A DNA stretch of 64,000 bases, taken from Saccharibacillus soli. GTDB lineage: Bacteria; Bacillota; Bacilli; Paenibacillales; Paenibacillaceae. Position 1 is the stretch's first letter. The number at the start of each line of letters is the position of its first letter. The notes beneath the pieces are model-generated. The model saw only the letters and a list, made by a program, of their open reading frames with translations. It was not told the origin of the DNA and searched no databases. The position numbers and the translations under genes were made by a program. The stretch spans positions 186,001 to 250,000 of the forward strand of contig NIOB01000006.1 of NCBI GenBank assembly GCA_002189105.1, written 5' to 3'. Positions 16,477 through 25,490 of this stretch are shown here, piece by piece.

Positions 16477-17194
16477 ACAGACTCCCTATAAGAAGGTGGG
16501 GACAGCCTTGTCGCTCATGGGTCTGTCTGCGCTTCTGGCCGCCTGCGACGTCATCACAGCGCAGCATATTCCCAGCTCGACCACTACGGCATATAACAAT
16601 GGAGCCGGACTGGGTGGGCGAGGTGCCCAGATGGGCATGCCCGGAAGCTTTGTAGATGGACCTGGATTGGGAGGCATGCTCGATGGTGTAGTGAGTGAGG
16701 TTTTCGATGCCGACTTCGTGGGGCGGATTGTGCAGATCAAGGGCAGCTCCGTGAAGTTGGAGCAGGTCAAACAGGATTCCGCCCGTGGAGGCGGCAGACG
16801 TTCACCTGATGGTGCAGCCGATGCTCAGACGGAATGGACGGCTACAGGTGAGATGTTGACGCTGACGTTGGGCAGTGAAGTGGAGATCTCGTCAGTCGAT
16901 TCTTCCCCTGGCGGGGAGGGGCGTCCGGAAGGCACACCAAACCGGGGCGGCCGAGAGGCAGCCGTCCCGGGAGCTCCGACAGATTCGACCGGTGATCCAA
17001 AGACCAATTCCAGAACCGAATCCAGAGCGGGTACCGGAACGGATTCAACAACCGGTCCGAGCACCGCGCGCCCTGGGGCCTCTTCCGAGGGCAAGATTAC
17101 CGATCTGCAAAACGGGCAAATTATTCTGGTCTGGTACAAGGCCGGGAGCAAGACGGTAGATCGGATTCACATCTTGCAGGATGCCAGCCAATAA
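16466..17194 (+). CDS. Gly/Ser/Thr-rich lipoprotein
   Basis: A 242-residue protein with an N-terminal hydrophobic segment and lipobox LLAAC, so probably a lipoprotein. After a glycine-rich stretch comes a small domain around FVGRIVQIKGSSVKLEQV, then a low-complexity Thr/Ser/Gly/Arg region (about residues 130-210) and a last strand pair (ITDLQNGQIILVWYKAG). It overlaps the glycosyltransferase gene by 11 bases with AAGGAGAAGGAGG upstream, so the two are coupled. It may be the substrate or partner of the transferase, as its Ser/Thr-rich part could carry sugar; this is inference. Confidence 0.7.
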   Translation: MSYKQTPYKKVGTALSLMGLSALLAACDVITAQHIPSSTTTAYNNGAGLGGRGAQMGMPGSFVDGPGLGGMLDGVVSEVFDADFVGRIVQIKGSSVKLEQVKQDSARGGGRRSPDGAADAQTEWTATGEMLTLTLGSEVEISSVDSSPGGEGRPEGTPNRGGREAAVPGAPTDSTGDPKTNSRTESRAGTGTDSTTGPSTARPGASSEGKITDLQNGQIILVWYKAGSKTVDRIHILQDASQ

Positions 17195-17241
17195 GAAGTC
17201 ATGCACTCGTGGGCCAGGCCATAACCTGCTGATGCGTCGTC

Positions 17242-18240
17242 TTACGAAGACGAAGACGAAGCGGCGGCATTGGCGGCAGCCATCGCCGTTATGGTAGCCA
17301 CCATTACAGCCTGCTGCGCTGCAATTAGGCTCGCCATCACATTGGAGATCGTCGAGGAGGTCAGCCCTTCGCGGATCTGACCCACGCTGCGCGAGATCAC
17401 AATGCCCGATACCAGCAGCAGCAGCTCCTGGTCGGTAATCGACCATCTGCCGAAGCCTTTTTGGTCACGCAGGTAGGCAAAGCCATCTTCGATGTCGCTG
17501 ACGATCACCTGAGTATCGGTGGGCAGCAGCGCCAGCAGGCCCAGCGAAGGCAGGGTAAAGTCCTTGTCCATGCGCAGCCTGCGTGCCTTGAACGCTTCGC
17601 GCAGTTCGGTCAGGCGCCCTATCGTAAGGGGATCGGCCTGACCCAGCGTTAGCACGTGGGTGAGCGCCTGAAGACTATTGCTGACTCGGAATTCGGGTTT
17701 CAGTTCCGCGTAGAAGTCTTCCATGCGTTTGAGTGCAGCTTCCACCGGCAGCTCTGACAAGCCGAGGATGGAAGCGAAGATATAATCGTCCTGCGATGTG
17801 AGAAAACGGTGATTGGCTTTCATCCCGTCATAGAAGAGATGCATGCGTTCGATTACTTCGGCGCGCCGCATGGGTTCGGCTCCTTCGGCAATCTCATAGG
17901 CGGCAAATACCAAATAATCCGAAGATTTGAACTTTAACGCTCTTAGCTGCTCGTAGGTATCCAGTGTCTCATCCAGCAGACGCTCAGGGTCATCCTTGAG
18001 TGACAGGGTCGCAGATAGAGCGACCGAAAGCAGCCCTCGAAAAGAAGAAAACGAGCTGGTCGCCTGCTTGATTCGGCCCATTACGCTCCGAATATGGGCA
18101 GGATCAGCCGTGCGATCCTCAATGGCCCACAGCAGAGCGGCAAGACGGGACGCGCTGACATTATGCCAGGTGAATTCTTTTTTGAGCGCCTGCATATTCT
18201 GCGCGAGGCGCTGAAGACGATCCAGATCAATGGGATTCAT
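17242..18240 (-). CDS. DUF4003 family protein
   Basis: A 332-residue helical, soluble protein of the DUF4003 type, with the characteristic run from RLAALLWAIEDR through the repeated short helices to the last Ala/Ser-rich tail that ends in serines. There is no signal peptide or metal motif. A GGAGG site precedes the ATG. It stands alone between convergent and divergent genes. Function is not known for this family, which is common in Bacillales. Confidence 0.75.
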   Translation of the reverse strand: MNPIDLDRLQRLAQNMQALKKEFTWHNVSASRLAALLWAIEDRTADPAHIRSVMGRIKQATSSFSSFRGLLSVALSATLSLKDDPERLLDETLDTYEQLRALKFKSSDYLVFAAYEIAEGAEPMRRAEVIERMHLFYDGMKANHRFLTSQDDYIFASILGLSELPVEAALKRMEDFYAELKPEFRVSNSLQALTHVLTLGQADPLTIGRLTELREAFKARRLRMDKDFTLPSLGLLALLPTDTQVIVSDIEDGFAYLRDQKGFGRWSITDQELLLLVSGIVISRSVGQIREGLTSSTISNVMASLIAAQQAVMVATITAMAAANAAASSSSS

Positions 18241-18370
18241 GGCAACCTCCTAAGGGGAATGATAAGTTGGGTGCTGAGATGCTCCAAGTGTAGCATACTG
18301 TGGGAGAGCAACTGAAGTCGTGCAGCGGGCGTGACACCCGATCGTTTTTATTTTGAAGGGAGAGATCGGA

Positions 18371-19258
18371 ATGAACGAACAACAATTGGACGTTATGCGT
18401 ACGGGCAAAGGGTTTATTGCAGCCTTGGACCAGAGCGGAGGCAGCACACCCAAAGCTCTGCTTCAGTACGGTGTAGCGGAGGATAGTTATTCGGATGAAG
18501 AAGGCATGTATACGGCTGTACATACGATGCGTACGCGCATCATCAAGAGTCCGGCCTTCAATTCCGAGTCCATTCTGGGAGCCATCTTGTTTGAGAATAC
18601 GATGGATCGGGAGATCGACGGCAAGCCAACCGCAGATTATCTCTGGGAAGAAAAAGGGATCGTCCCTTTTCTCAAGGTGGATAAAGGACTGGCGGAGCAG
18701 CAGCAGGGCGTGCAGATGATGAAACCCATGCCCGATCTGGACGACCTCCTGAAACGTGCAGTCGATAAACGAATCTTCGGAACGAAAATGCGCTCGGTTA
18801 TTCATGAGGCGAACGCTGAAGGGATTCATCAGGTTGTAGCGCAGCAGTTCGAGGTGGCGCGGCAGATCGCTGCGGCGGGACTCGTGCCCATCATTGAACC
18901 GGAAGTGGATATTCACAGCACGGACCGCGCGGAATCGGAACGTATGCTCAAGACCGAACTTCAGCAGCATCTGGATCGGTTAGATGAGGGAACGCGGGTC
19001 ATGCTGAAACTGTCGATTCCCGCTGAGGATGGCTTCTACAGCGATCTAATGCACGATCCCCATGTGGTGCGCATCGTGGCGCTATCGGGTGGATATTCGC
19101 GCGATGAAGCCAATGAACGTCTGGCTCGCAATCCAGGGCTGATTGCCAGCTTCTCCCGTGCTTTGGCAGAGGGTCTTAGCTTTGGACAGACAGAAGAAGA
19201 TTTCGATGATACACTGGCTCGCTCCATTGCTTCCATCTACAAAGCTTCCATCCAATAA
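18371..19258 (+). CDS. fda: Fructose-bisphosphate aldolase, class I
   Basis: A 295-residue class I aldolase of the staphylococcal type, splitting fructose 1,6-bisphosphate into the two triose phosphates without a metal. The opening [17 protein letters not shown] and the later [10 protein letters not shown] are family marks; the Schiff-base lysine is expected at K213 in VMLKLSIP. Length matches the family (about 296). The ATG at 18371 follows AAGGGAGAG; an in-frame GTG at 18353 has no such site. Single-gene unit with its own terminator. Confidence 0.93.
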   Translation: MNEQQLDVMRTGKGFIAALDQSGGSTPKALLQYGVAEDSYSDEEGMYTAVHTMRTRIIKSPAFNSESILGAILFENTMDREIDGKPTADYLWEEKGIVPFLKVDKGLAEQQQGVQMMKPMPDLDDLLKRAVDKRIFGTKMRSVIHEANAEGIHQVVAQQFEVARQIAAAGLVPIIEPEVDIHSTDRAESERMLKTELQQHLDRLDEGTRVMLKLSIPAEDGFYSDLMHDPHVVRIVALSGGYSRDEANERLARNPGLIASFSRALAEGLSFGQTEEDFDDTLARSIASIYKASIQ

Positions 19259-19320
19259 CCAGCAACCAAACAGACTCCATCCAGCAGGCGCTTTGCGCAA
19301 ACCTTTCCATGCTTCAGTCA

Positions 19321-19367
19321 AAAGCCGGATTCCTCCCTGTCGAAACAAGGAGAATCCGGCTTTTGTT
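19321..19367 (+). terminator. Terminator of fda
   Basis: A perfect 12-bp stem (19321-19332 with 19352-19363) followed by a T-rich tail. Confidence 0.85.
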
Positions 19368-19481
19368 CTGTTCAAGTGATGCATATCGAGTATTTTGGTC
19401 TGTTGCGGGTAGAGGATGCCGATTGGATTGCGATGGAGTCGGTCATGCGATAGAGTGAGGGCTACGAAGGAGAGTGATGTC

Positions 19482-20045
19482 ATGAAAGCTTTATCCATCC
19501 GTCTTGCCGAACATCTTCATTTGCATGGAGAACGAATCTCGCTGCGGCCAATCACACTTGCCGATGCAGCTGATATGACCGAATATACCTCGGATGAAGA
19601 GACAACGCGTTATATTTTTGCCGAGCCGAAAAGTTTGGAACAAACTGAGCGGTTGATCGCAGGTTATTACATGCGAGAGCCTATCGGTAAATACGCGGTG
19701 ATTCTAAACGGTAATGGCAAGCTCATCGGCACCCTTGAGTTTCGCGTCGATGAATCCACCAACAGCGGCGAGCTGGGGTTCACCCTGAGCCGGCATTATT
19801 GGGGTAAGGGATATATGAGCGAAGCTGGACAGCTCATTCTGGATCTCGCCTTCGGTCCGCTGGAGCTGGAGCGGGTTCATGCCGCCCACGAGACGGGGAA
19901 TATCGCTTCGGGGCGCCTCATGCTGCGTCTGGGCATGACGCACGAAGGCACACGCCGCAGGGATCATCTGTCGAGAGGGAAGCTGGTGGACAGCGCCTAT
20001 TATTCAATCCTCAAGGAAGAATATGAGGCAGCTCGCAGAGCGTAG
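19482..20045 (+). CDS. GNAT acetyltransferase, RimJ/RimL type
   Basis: A 187-residue acetyl-CoA-dependent N-acetyltransferase. The opening ERISLRPITLADAADMTEY and the acetyl-CoA segment GFTLSRHYWGKGYMSEA (R-x-x-G-x-G type loop), followed by LMLRLGMTHEGTRRR, are typical of the RimJ/RimL branch that acetylates protein N-termini or small amines. The start at 19482 follows GAAGGAG. Substrate unknown. Confidence 0.88.
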   Translation: MKALSIRLAEHLHLHGERISLRPITLADAADMTEYTSDEETTRYIFAEPKSLEQTERLIAGYYMREPIGKYAVILNGNGKLIGTLEFRVDESTNSGELGFTLSRHYWGKGYMSEAGQLILDLAFGPLELERVHAAHETGNIASGRLMLRLGMTHEGTRRRDHLSRGKLVDSAYYSILKEEYEAARRA

Positions 20046-20334
20046 GTCTGCTGCGTATTGCGCTTGCATAGAGAACGGAAGCAGGATCGGGGCGACGCCT
20101 CGATCCTGTTGGTGATGCAAAAGCGCAGCAGCGCAAGACCCACCGAGTAGGCGCCATTTCCTTGGTGAAAATTTAATTTGTGAGCGTTTAAAGCAAAAGT
20201 CATGGAAATACAGCAAAAAGAATGAAAATAGCGGGAATTTCTGCCCGGATGGCATGTGACGGTTGCTTGCTTATTGTCTATAATGATCTTATGTGCCTAG
20301 CAAGGGTAAAACTAAAGACCTACGGAGGTTTATG
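20046..20334. other. Intergenic region before the c-di-GMP gene
   Basis: Contains an imperfect hairpin near 20081-20110 (AGGATCG with CGATCCT) lacking a clear T-run and a perfect TATAAT at 20279-20284 as a -10 candidate for the downstream gene; no convincing -35 was seen. No c-di-GMP riboswitch was recognised. Confidence 0.4.
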
Positions 20335-21999
20335 ATGAAACCGTTGAAAGAACAGAGAGAGGAATTGATTCGCGTCACCTCTCGAACCCTGTTCTCCCTT
20401 TTGCACTCCGTCATTGAGGCTAATACCTTTTTTATGGCTCATAACAACGGGAAGCAGAACACAATTCTAAGTGTCTGGAATTCGGAAGAGAAAATGGTTG
20501 TTGAAGGAACTGTTCTTCCTTATTCCCTATCGTATTGTAGTCTGGTTGGAAGCCTTCAGGCTCCGATCATTATTGAAGATACAACGCAATCGCCGTTAAC
20601 CAAAGAGATGCCGATCACTCAAGATCTGGGCAGAACGAGTTTTCTGGGTGTGCCAATCCACTTAAAGAATGGAGAATTCTACGGAACCATCTGTTCGTTG
20701 GATCGAACCCATTCCTTCACGAAGCAGGATGCCGAGCGGCTGACGCATGTTGCCTCGGTTATCGCAGATCTAATTCATCTGGAGGAAACGACTTATTTCG
20801 ATGACCTCACCGGATTTCTGCGTCATAGCGCCCTGGAGGCGTTCTGTGAACGCGAGCTGGCCGATTCACCAAAAGCCGTGATCTTCATGGATCTGGATAA
20901 CTTCAAGGGCGTGAACGACGGTTATGGTCATTCGACGGGAGATCGTGTACTCAAGGCGCTGGCGAATGCCATTCGCAAAGCGGCTGATCCCGATTGGCTG
21001 CTCTGCCGCTATGGCGGAGATGAGTTCGTGGTTGTGCTTCCGACGAATGAAGTGCAGCAGGTGCAGCTTGCCGTGGATCGTCTGGTTACAGCGTTCCATA
21101 ATGAAGCCATGGTGCTGGCCGATCAGGAAGATCCGCTCACGCTGTCGATTGGGGTCTGCCTCGAAGCGGACTCGCTGCGTGAATATATCGAACGAGCGGA
21201 TACCGCCATGTACCAGATCAAGAAGGGCGGCAAGGCCGGAGTGAGCATCTTCCGGGTTGAGGATCAGCAGGCGGAACTGGACATTCGTCATGCCCTTCAG
21301 CAGGGGGAACTGAGCCTGCACTTCCAGCCGATCGTCGAGGCTTCCACAGGCCGGGTTCTGTCCTATGAAGCGCTGCTGCGCTGGAATCATCCCCAGCGTG
21401 GGACGGTCTCTCCTATGGAAGCTATTCATGCGGCAGAAGAGGCAGGGCTGATCGAACAGGTCGATCTGTGGGTGCTTAGGGAAGCTTGTCTGGCGCAGCG
21501 CGTCTTACAGCCGCAGAACCGGATTCACGTCAATATCACGGTCAAGTCACTGCGTGATCCGTATTTCGTGGAACGTGCGGCGGAAGTGCTGTTGGAGACG
21601 GGCTGCCCGCCGGACAAAATCGAGATTGAGTTAAGCGAGACGACGCAGAAGCTGGATGCGCTGCATATCCTTCCTCAACTGCAAAAGTTGATCGAATGGG
21701 GCGTCACTTTTTCGCTGGATGATCTGGGCAGTGGTTCTTCCTCGGGAGTCGCGCTGCTGCAAGAACTCCCCATTACTACGCTGAAGATTGATCGCGCGCT
21801 CATTCAACATGCGCATGACAAGCGAATGAATCGGGCGATGATTCGCGGCATCGTGGAGATGGCCAGTGAATTGGAGATCTCTGTAGTGGCCGAAGGCATC
21901 GAGACGCGCGAACAGCAGGAATTGCTGGTCTCACTGGGCTGCCGGCAGATGCAGGGCTATTATTTCTCCAAACCCAAGCCGCTGGCGGGTATTGCTTGA
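20335..21999 (+). CDS. GAF-GGDEF-EAL cyclic-di-GMP protein
   Basis: A 554-residue soluble signalling protein. A GAF-like sensor covers about residues 1-150, a GGDEF domain about 155-300 with intact YGGDEF at 226-231, and an EAL domain about 305-554 with EALLRW at 345. EAL residues for metal and catalysis are present in NITVKSL, IEIELSE, DDLGSGSSS, TLKIDRA, EGIET and QGYYF. No RxxD inhibitory site stands five residues before GGDEF. Both synthesis and breakdown of c-di-GMP are possible, gated by the GAF domain. The ATG at 20335 (GGAGG, 6-base spacer) is preferred over the adjacent ATG at 20332. Confidence 0.9.
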   Translation: MKPLKEQREELIRVTSRTLFSLLHSVIEANTFFMAHNNGKQNTILSVWNSEEKMVVEGTVLPYSLSYCSLVGSLQAPIIIEDTTQSPLTKEMPITQDLGRTSFLGVPIHLKNGEFYGTICSLDRTHSFTKQDAERLTHVASVIADLIHLEETTYFDDLTGFLRHSALEAFCERELADSPKAVIFMDLDNFKGVNDGYGHSTGDRVLKALANAIRKAADPDWLLCRYGGDEFVVVLPTNEVQQVQLAVDRLVTAFHNEAMVLADQEDPLTLSIGVCLEADSLREYIERADTAMYQIKKGGKAGVSIFRVEDQQAELDIRHALQQGELSLHFQPIVEASTGRVLSYEALLRWNHPQRGTVSPMEAIHAAEEAGLIEQVDLWVLREACLAQRVLQPQNRIHVNITVKSLRDPYFVERAAEVLLETGCPPDKIEIELSETTQKLDALHILPQLQKLIEWGVTFSLDDLGSGSSSGVALLQELPITTLKIDRALIQHAHDKRMNRAMIRGIVEMASELEISVVAEGIETREQQELLVSLGCRQMQGYYFSKPKPLAGIA

Positions 22000-22018
22000 G
22001 AGTAGAGCAAGCACGAAG

Positions 22019-22059
22019 AGGGATTCCCTTATCCATATGGATAGGGAATCCCTTTTTTT
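22019..22059 (+). terminator. Terminator of the c-di-GMP gene
   Basis: A long stem of about 14 pairs with one bulge, AT loop, then seven T at 22053-22059. Confidence 0.9.
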
Positions 22060-22067
22060 GTGCAAAC

Positions 22068-22595
22068 TCAGCGTTTGGGTACGGAATCGAGATCGACTGT
22101 TTCGTTGATTCCCGGTTCAGACTTGGGATCGGAGCCTTTGCCGACAGCTTTTTTCAATAGATGAGAGATCATCTTGACTGCACTGCCGCTCTCCCAGTAT
22201 TCAGCCGTCTCCGCATGTACGCGGATCAAGACGAGGTTGGGATCGTCGTAAGGTGTATCCAGCAGCTTTTCGTAGACTTTGTTCCATAATACTTTCTTTC
22301 GTGCGTCATCCTCGACAAACGCTGCGGTTCCGCTCACCGACACATAGGATTTGCCCGCATAAGCGACGTTCACCCGAGGGTCCTTGAGAATCTCGGCATA
22401 TTTGGCGGTGTCTTTTTTGGTCAGGAACCAGAGATCACCATCGAATTCGATATGCTGGGTCTTCATGGGGCGTGAGACCAGACCTGTGTCGGAGACGGTG
22501 GTGAGCATCGCGGTCTCCACGTCTTTGATAAGATCGCGGACAGTCTCAACGGCCTGTGGATCAGACGTCAGCTGATGGCGGTTTGGATTGGACAT
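22068..22595 (-). CDS. General stress protein 26-like FMN-binding protein (pyridoxamine-oxidase fold)
   Basis: A 175-residue split-barrel flavin-binding protein like Bacillus general stress protein 26 (YdaG). Family marks are AMLTTVSDTGLVSRPM, LWFLTKKDTAKYAEI and VNVAYAGKSYVSVSGTA. It probably binds FMN or F420-like cofactors, but the reaction is unknown in this branch. The ATG at 22595 follows AAGGAG; longer forms have no site. A SigB-like promoter lies 135 bases upstream and it is divergent from a YdaD-like gene; in Bacillus subtilis both homologues are stress-induced. Confidence 0.85.
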   Translation of the reverse strand: MSNPNRHQLTSDPQAVETVRDLIKDVETAMLTTVSDTGLVSRPMKTQHIEFDGDLWFLTKKDTAKYAEILKDPRVNVAYAGKSYVSVSGTAAFVEDDARKKVLWNKVYEKLLDTPYDDPNLVLIRVHAETAEYWESGSAVKMISHLLKKAVGKGSDPKSEPGINETVDLDSVPKR

Positions 22596-22729
22596 GGTTG
22601 AATCGCTCCTTTCCCAAGAAGGGCATTTGCTGTCCATATAAACGTATCACCGCGCGAAGAAACGTGTTCCTGCCAAGAAGAGAGAAGGATACGCAAGGTT
22701 TGTCGATTTTTTGAAAAAAAGTGCTCCTG

Positions 22730-22771
22730 ATACCCGAAACTTCTTCGTTTAAATCGCCAAGATCGGGGTTA
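22730..22771. promoter_or_regulatory. Overlapping divergent SigB-type promoters
   Basis: Plus strand: GTTTAA at 22747-22752, 13-base spacer, GGGTTA at 22766-22771. Minus strand: ATTTAA at 22754-22749, 13-base spacer, GGGTAT at 22735-22730. The two -35 elements share the palindrome TTTAAA at 22748-22753. Both flanking genes are homologues of SigB general-stress genes. Confidence 0.65.
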
Positions 22772-22851
22772 CATAAAACACGAGTTCATCACGGAAGAAC
22801 AAACGAAGAGCAAGTGATTAGACCATCATCACACCCAGGGAGGTATTCAAC

Positions 22852-23748
22852 ATGAGCGACTTCTACACCCTTCAAGACCCAACCCAGCAGTATCCCAAAG
22901 CCGGTCCGGAATATGAACAGCAGCAGGAAGGTCCCGGCCTTCAGAAGGAGATGACTCCGACCCCCGACTCGGGCGAAAAAACCTATGTGGGCAAAAACCG
23001 TCTGGTTGGCCGCAAAGCCGTAGTTACGGGAGCGGACAGCGGGATTGGACGTGCGGCAGCGATCGCCTATGCGAGAGAAGGCGCCGATGTGGTTCTGTCC
23101 TACATGCCGGAAGAAGAGGCAGATGCTCGGCAAGTTGTTGAATTAATTGAAGCGGAAGGCCGCAAGGCTGTAGCTTTCCCCGGCGATGTGAAGGATGAGC
23201 AATACTGCGTCCAATTGATCGAAACGGCGGTCAAAGAACTGGGCGGCCTCGACATTCTGGCGATCGTAGCGGGCAAGCAGCAGTTCCGCGAGAGCATCGA
23301 CGAGATCACAACCGAACAGTTCGATGAGACGTTTAAAACAAATGTCTACGCGATGTTCTGGCTCTGCAAGGCGGCGATCAAGCATATGCCACCGGGCGGT
23401 TCGATCATCAATACGTCTTCGATCCAGGCATACAGCCCATCCGAGATTCTGCTCGATTACGCGACGACCAAAGCCGCGATCAACACATTCAGCAAAGCGC
23501 TGGCGCAGCAGGTCGCTCCGAAAGGAATCCGCGTCAATGTCGTGGCTCCGGGTCCGGTCTGGACACCACTTCAGGTGGCTGGCGGTCAGCCGCCGGATAA
23601 GCTGCCGGAGTTCGGCGAGCAGACGCCGCTGGGTCGTCCGGGTCAGCCGGTAGAGATGGCTCCAGCCTATGTATTCCTGGCCAGCCAGGAATCGAGCTAT
23701 GTCAGCGGCGAGACGCTGAACGCGAATGGCGGTATGGTGTCGCCGTAA
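22852..23748 (+). CDS. Short-chain dehydrogenase, general stress protein 39-like (YdaD)
   Basis: A 298-residue NAD(P)-dependent short-chain dehydrogenase. The coenzyme loop TGADSGIG is at residues 59-66, the active-site YxxxK is in LDYATTKAA, and a ~50-residue N-terminal Gln/Pro-rich extension is typical of the YdaD/YhxC-like stress branch. The usual NNAG is replaced by IVAGKQQ. An AGGGAGG site precedes the start. A SigB-like promoter lies ~80 bases upstream. Physiological substrate unknown. Confidence 0.88.
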   Translation: MSDFYTLQDPTQQYPKAGPEYEQQQEGPGLQKEMTPTPDSGEKTYVGKNRLVGRKAVVTGADSGIGRAAAIAYAREGADVVLSYMPEEEADARQVVELIEAEGRKAVAFPGDVKDEQYCVQLIETAVKELGGLDILAIVAGKQQFRESIDEITTEQFDETFKTNVYAMFWLCKAAIKHMPPGGSIINTSSIQAYSPSEILLDYATTKAAINTFSKALAQQVAPKGIRVNVVAPGPVWTPLQVAGGQPPDKLPEFGEQTPLGRPGQPVEMAPAYVFLASQESSYVSGETLNANGGMVSP

Positions 23749-23821
23749 GTTCATAGGATTCGGTTGAGCGCAGCGGCAGCGCTTCCCATTCGCCCAAGCG
23801 CCAGACCGTACTTCTCATCAG

Positions 23822-23892
23822 AAAGGCTTCCCCGGAAGGCGCATCGTGACGGAATCCCGTCATGGGGCGATCTTATGCGGGGAAGCCTTTTG
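23822..23892 (+). terminator. Composite terminator hairpin
   Basis: A 12-bp outer stem (23822-23833 with 23879-23890) encloses a second hairpin (TGACGG with CCGTCA) and is followed by a short T-run. Confidence 0.7.
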
Positions 23893-23929
23893 CTGTTGGT
23901 ATGAAGCATGGGTCTGGAGAACCGTCACC

Positions 23930-24595
23930 TTATTGCGGAAGTGAGCTGCCATCTGCCGGTCTTAGCTTTGAGGGTTCGATCTTCAGATAAATATCCGGCT
24001 GGAGCAGAAATTCAGGTGGGTATAGGTCGTCACGGGCCGACAGCAGGCCGAGAAACCGAATGGTAGGCAGAGAATCGGCAGGGTCTCCAAAAGGCTGCGT
24101 GGGATCGAATGGCTTCGGCTTGGGCACATGCGCGATGACGAAGACATCCTCTTCGTCGGACATGCGGTACAGCACATTACGTTCCTGGAACACTTGATCT
24201 TCATGGTCAAGCGTCAGCAGGCGAAACGAGCGATCTCTCCAATGCAGATCCAGCAGCCGGAACGCTTGTTGATTGAGCAGCTCAATCAGGCGCTCCGCTG
24301 ACAGATCCAGTTCAATCCCCGTAATGTAGCCATTTTGGTCCATGTCATTCCCATAGGTTGTATCGTAGCCAATACGAAAATCCTGGCGATACGTCCGTTC
24401 GGCGATTCTCATTCGATTCAACCGGGCGATAAGGGTGGGAGAATCTTCAGCAATCCGGGGAATATGTAGGCGTTCCGGCGTAACATGGTGCAAGATCTCG
24501 CTATCCCGGTTGGCTGTCTGGAATCGGGGTTCAGGCGGCATCAAGTAGATGTAGCCCATCGGCCAATAGCCGTCGTCGAAGCAGGTTATACGCAT
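23930..24595 (-). CDS. Hypothetical protein
   Basis: A 221-residue soluble, acidic protein that I do not recognise. It opens MRITCFDDGYWPMGYIYLMP and has no signal peptide, membrane segment or known motif. The ATG at 24595 is preferred over a TTG upstream because AGGAG sits at a good distance. It lies downstream of the ysnE-like gene on the same strand, but a terminator separates them. Confidence 0.6.
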   Translation of the reverse strand: MRITCFDDGYWPMGYIYLMPPEPRFQTANRDSEILHHVTPERLHIPRIAEDSPTLIARLNRMRIAERTYRQDFRIGYDTTYGNDMDQNGYITGIELDLSAERLIELLNQQAFRLLDLHWRDRSFRLLTLDHEDQVFQERNVLYRMSDEEDVFVIAHVPKPKPFDPTQPFGDPADSLPTIRFLGLLSARDDLYPPEFLLQPDIYLKIEPSKLRPADGSSLPQ

Positions 24596-24727
24596 ACACT
24601 TCTCCTTCAATCCGTAAGGTGGATGTGCTCGTCCATCGGTTGGCGAGTTGTAAGATAGACGCTGCTTGCCGATGAAAAGTTGCGTGGGCCGCCGATGGGA
24701 ACGCCTGGTACAGCTGAATCATCAATT

Positions 24728-24760
24728 AAAAGATCGTTTCCCACAAAGGGGAAGCGATCT
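24728..24760 (-). terminator. Terminator of the ysnE-like gene
   Basis: A ~12-bp stem (24731-24742 with 24749-24760) with A-rich sequence at its plus-strand left side, giving TTTT after the stem on the minus strand. Confidence 0.75.
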
Positions 24761-24781
24761 TGTTCTGTGGAGGCGTATTGA

Positions 24782-25237
24782 TTACAGTTGTTTGGTCATA
24801 AAGACGCTGTGCGGGTCCAATACATAATCGCCGAATGGCCCACATTCGACAAACTCATGCTTCGCATACAGCTTGCGTGCCGGGAGGAACGCTTCCATCG
24901 AACCGGTCTCCAGGCTGATCCGCTGGTACCCACGAGTCTGCGCTTCTGCGATAATATGAACAAGAATCTTCTCGGCTACGCCTTTGCGCAGGTGATGGCT
25001 ATCCGTCTTCATCGACTTCAATTCACAATGCGCGGCATCCAGCTCCTTGATCGCTCCGCAGCCCATCAGCTCACCATTTTCCCAAAGGGTCCAGAACGTG
25101 ATCTCCGGCTTGCGCAGCTTATCCAGATCCAGGGCATGAATGCTCTCAGGTGGAGAATGTAAGGTCATACTATGCAGATGATCTTCCAGCAGTGCAGCAA
25201 TCTCGGGTCCTCGCAGATCGTCAATCTTGATCTCCAT
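24782..25237 (-). CDS. ysnE: GNAT acetyltransferase, YsnE-like
   Basis: A 151-residue acetyltransferase very similar in layout to Bacillus YsnE: HLHSMTLHSPPESIHALDL, LRKPEITFWTLWENGELMGC, the acetyl-CoA loop HLRKGVAEKIL and the ending DPHSVFMTKQL. YsnE has been linked to indole-3-acetic acid formation in Bacillus, but the direct reaction is uncertain. The ATG at 25237 follows GAGGAG by 8 bases; a GTG at 25246 lies in that site and is rejected. Confidence 0.88.
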   Translation of the reverse strand: MEIKIDDLRGPEIAALLEDHLHSMTLHSPPESIHALDLDKLRKPEITFWTLWENGELMGCGAIKELDAAHCELKSMKTDSHHLRKGVAEKILVHIIAEAQTRGYQRISLETGSMEAFLPARKLYAKHEFVECGPFGDYVLDPHSVFMTKQL

Positions 25238-25490
25238 TTCTTTCACTCCTCGAACGTTTCTTTCCTTACTTAAAGGGCAGATGCCTTTTTTTCACTCTAG
25301 CGCGAGGAAATCCGGAAATCAAGAAGAAAACCTGACATTATTTAAATTTTCAGTGTTTTTCACCTTTTATCCGTCTAGTTAAAGGAAGGAAACTTAACAT
25401 TATTAACGGCGTAAAGGTTATTTTTCTCCTGCTTGATCTTCTTCTGCTTGCGTTATACCGTAACATTCATACCAGAGAGGAGGCGCGGAC

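Noticed and set aside
20293-20334. c-di-GMP riboswitch before the GGDEF-EAL gene
   Set aside because: GGGTAAAAC-like sequence caught the eye, but the ordered conserved blocks of class I or II c-di-GMP switches are absent.
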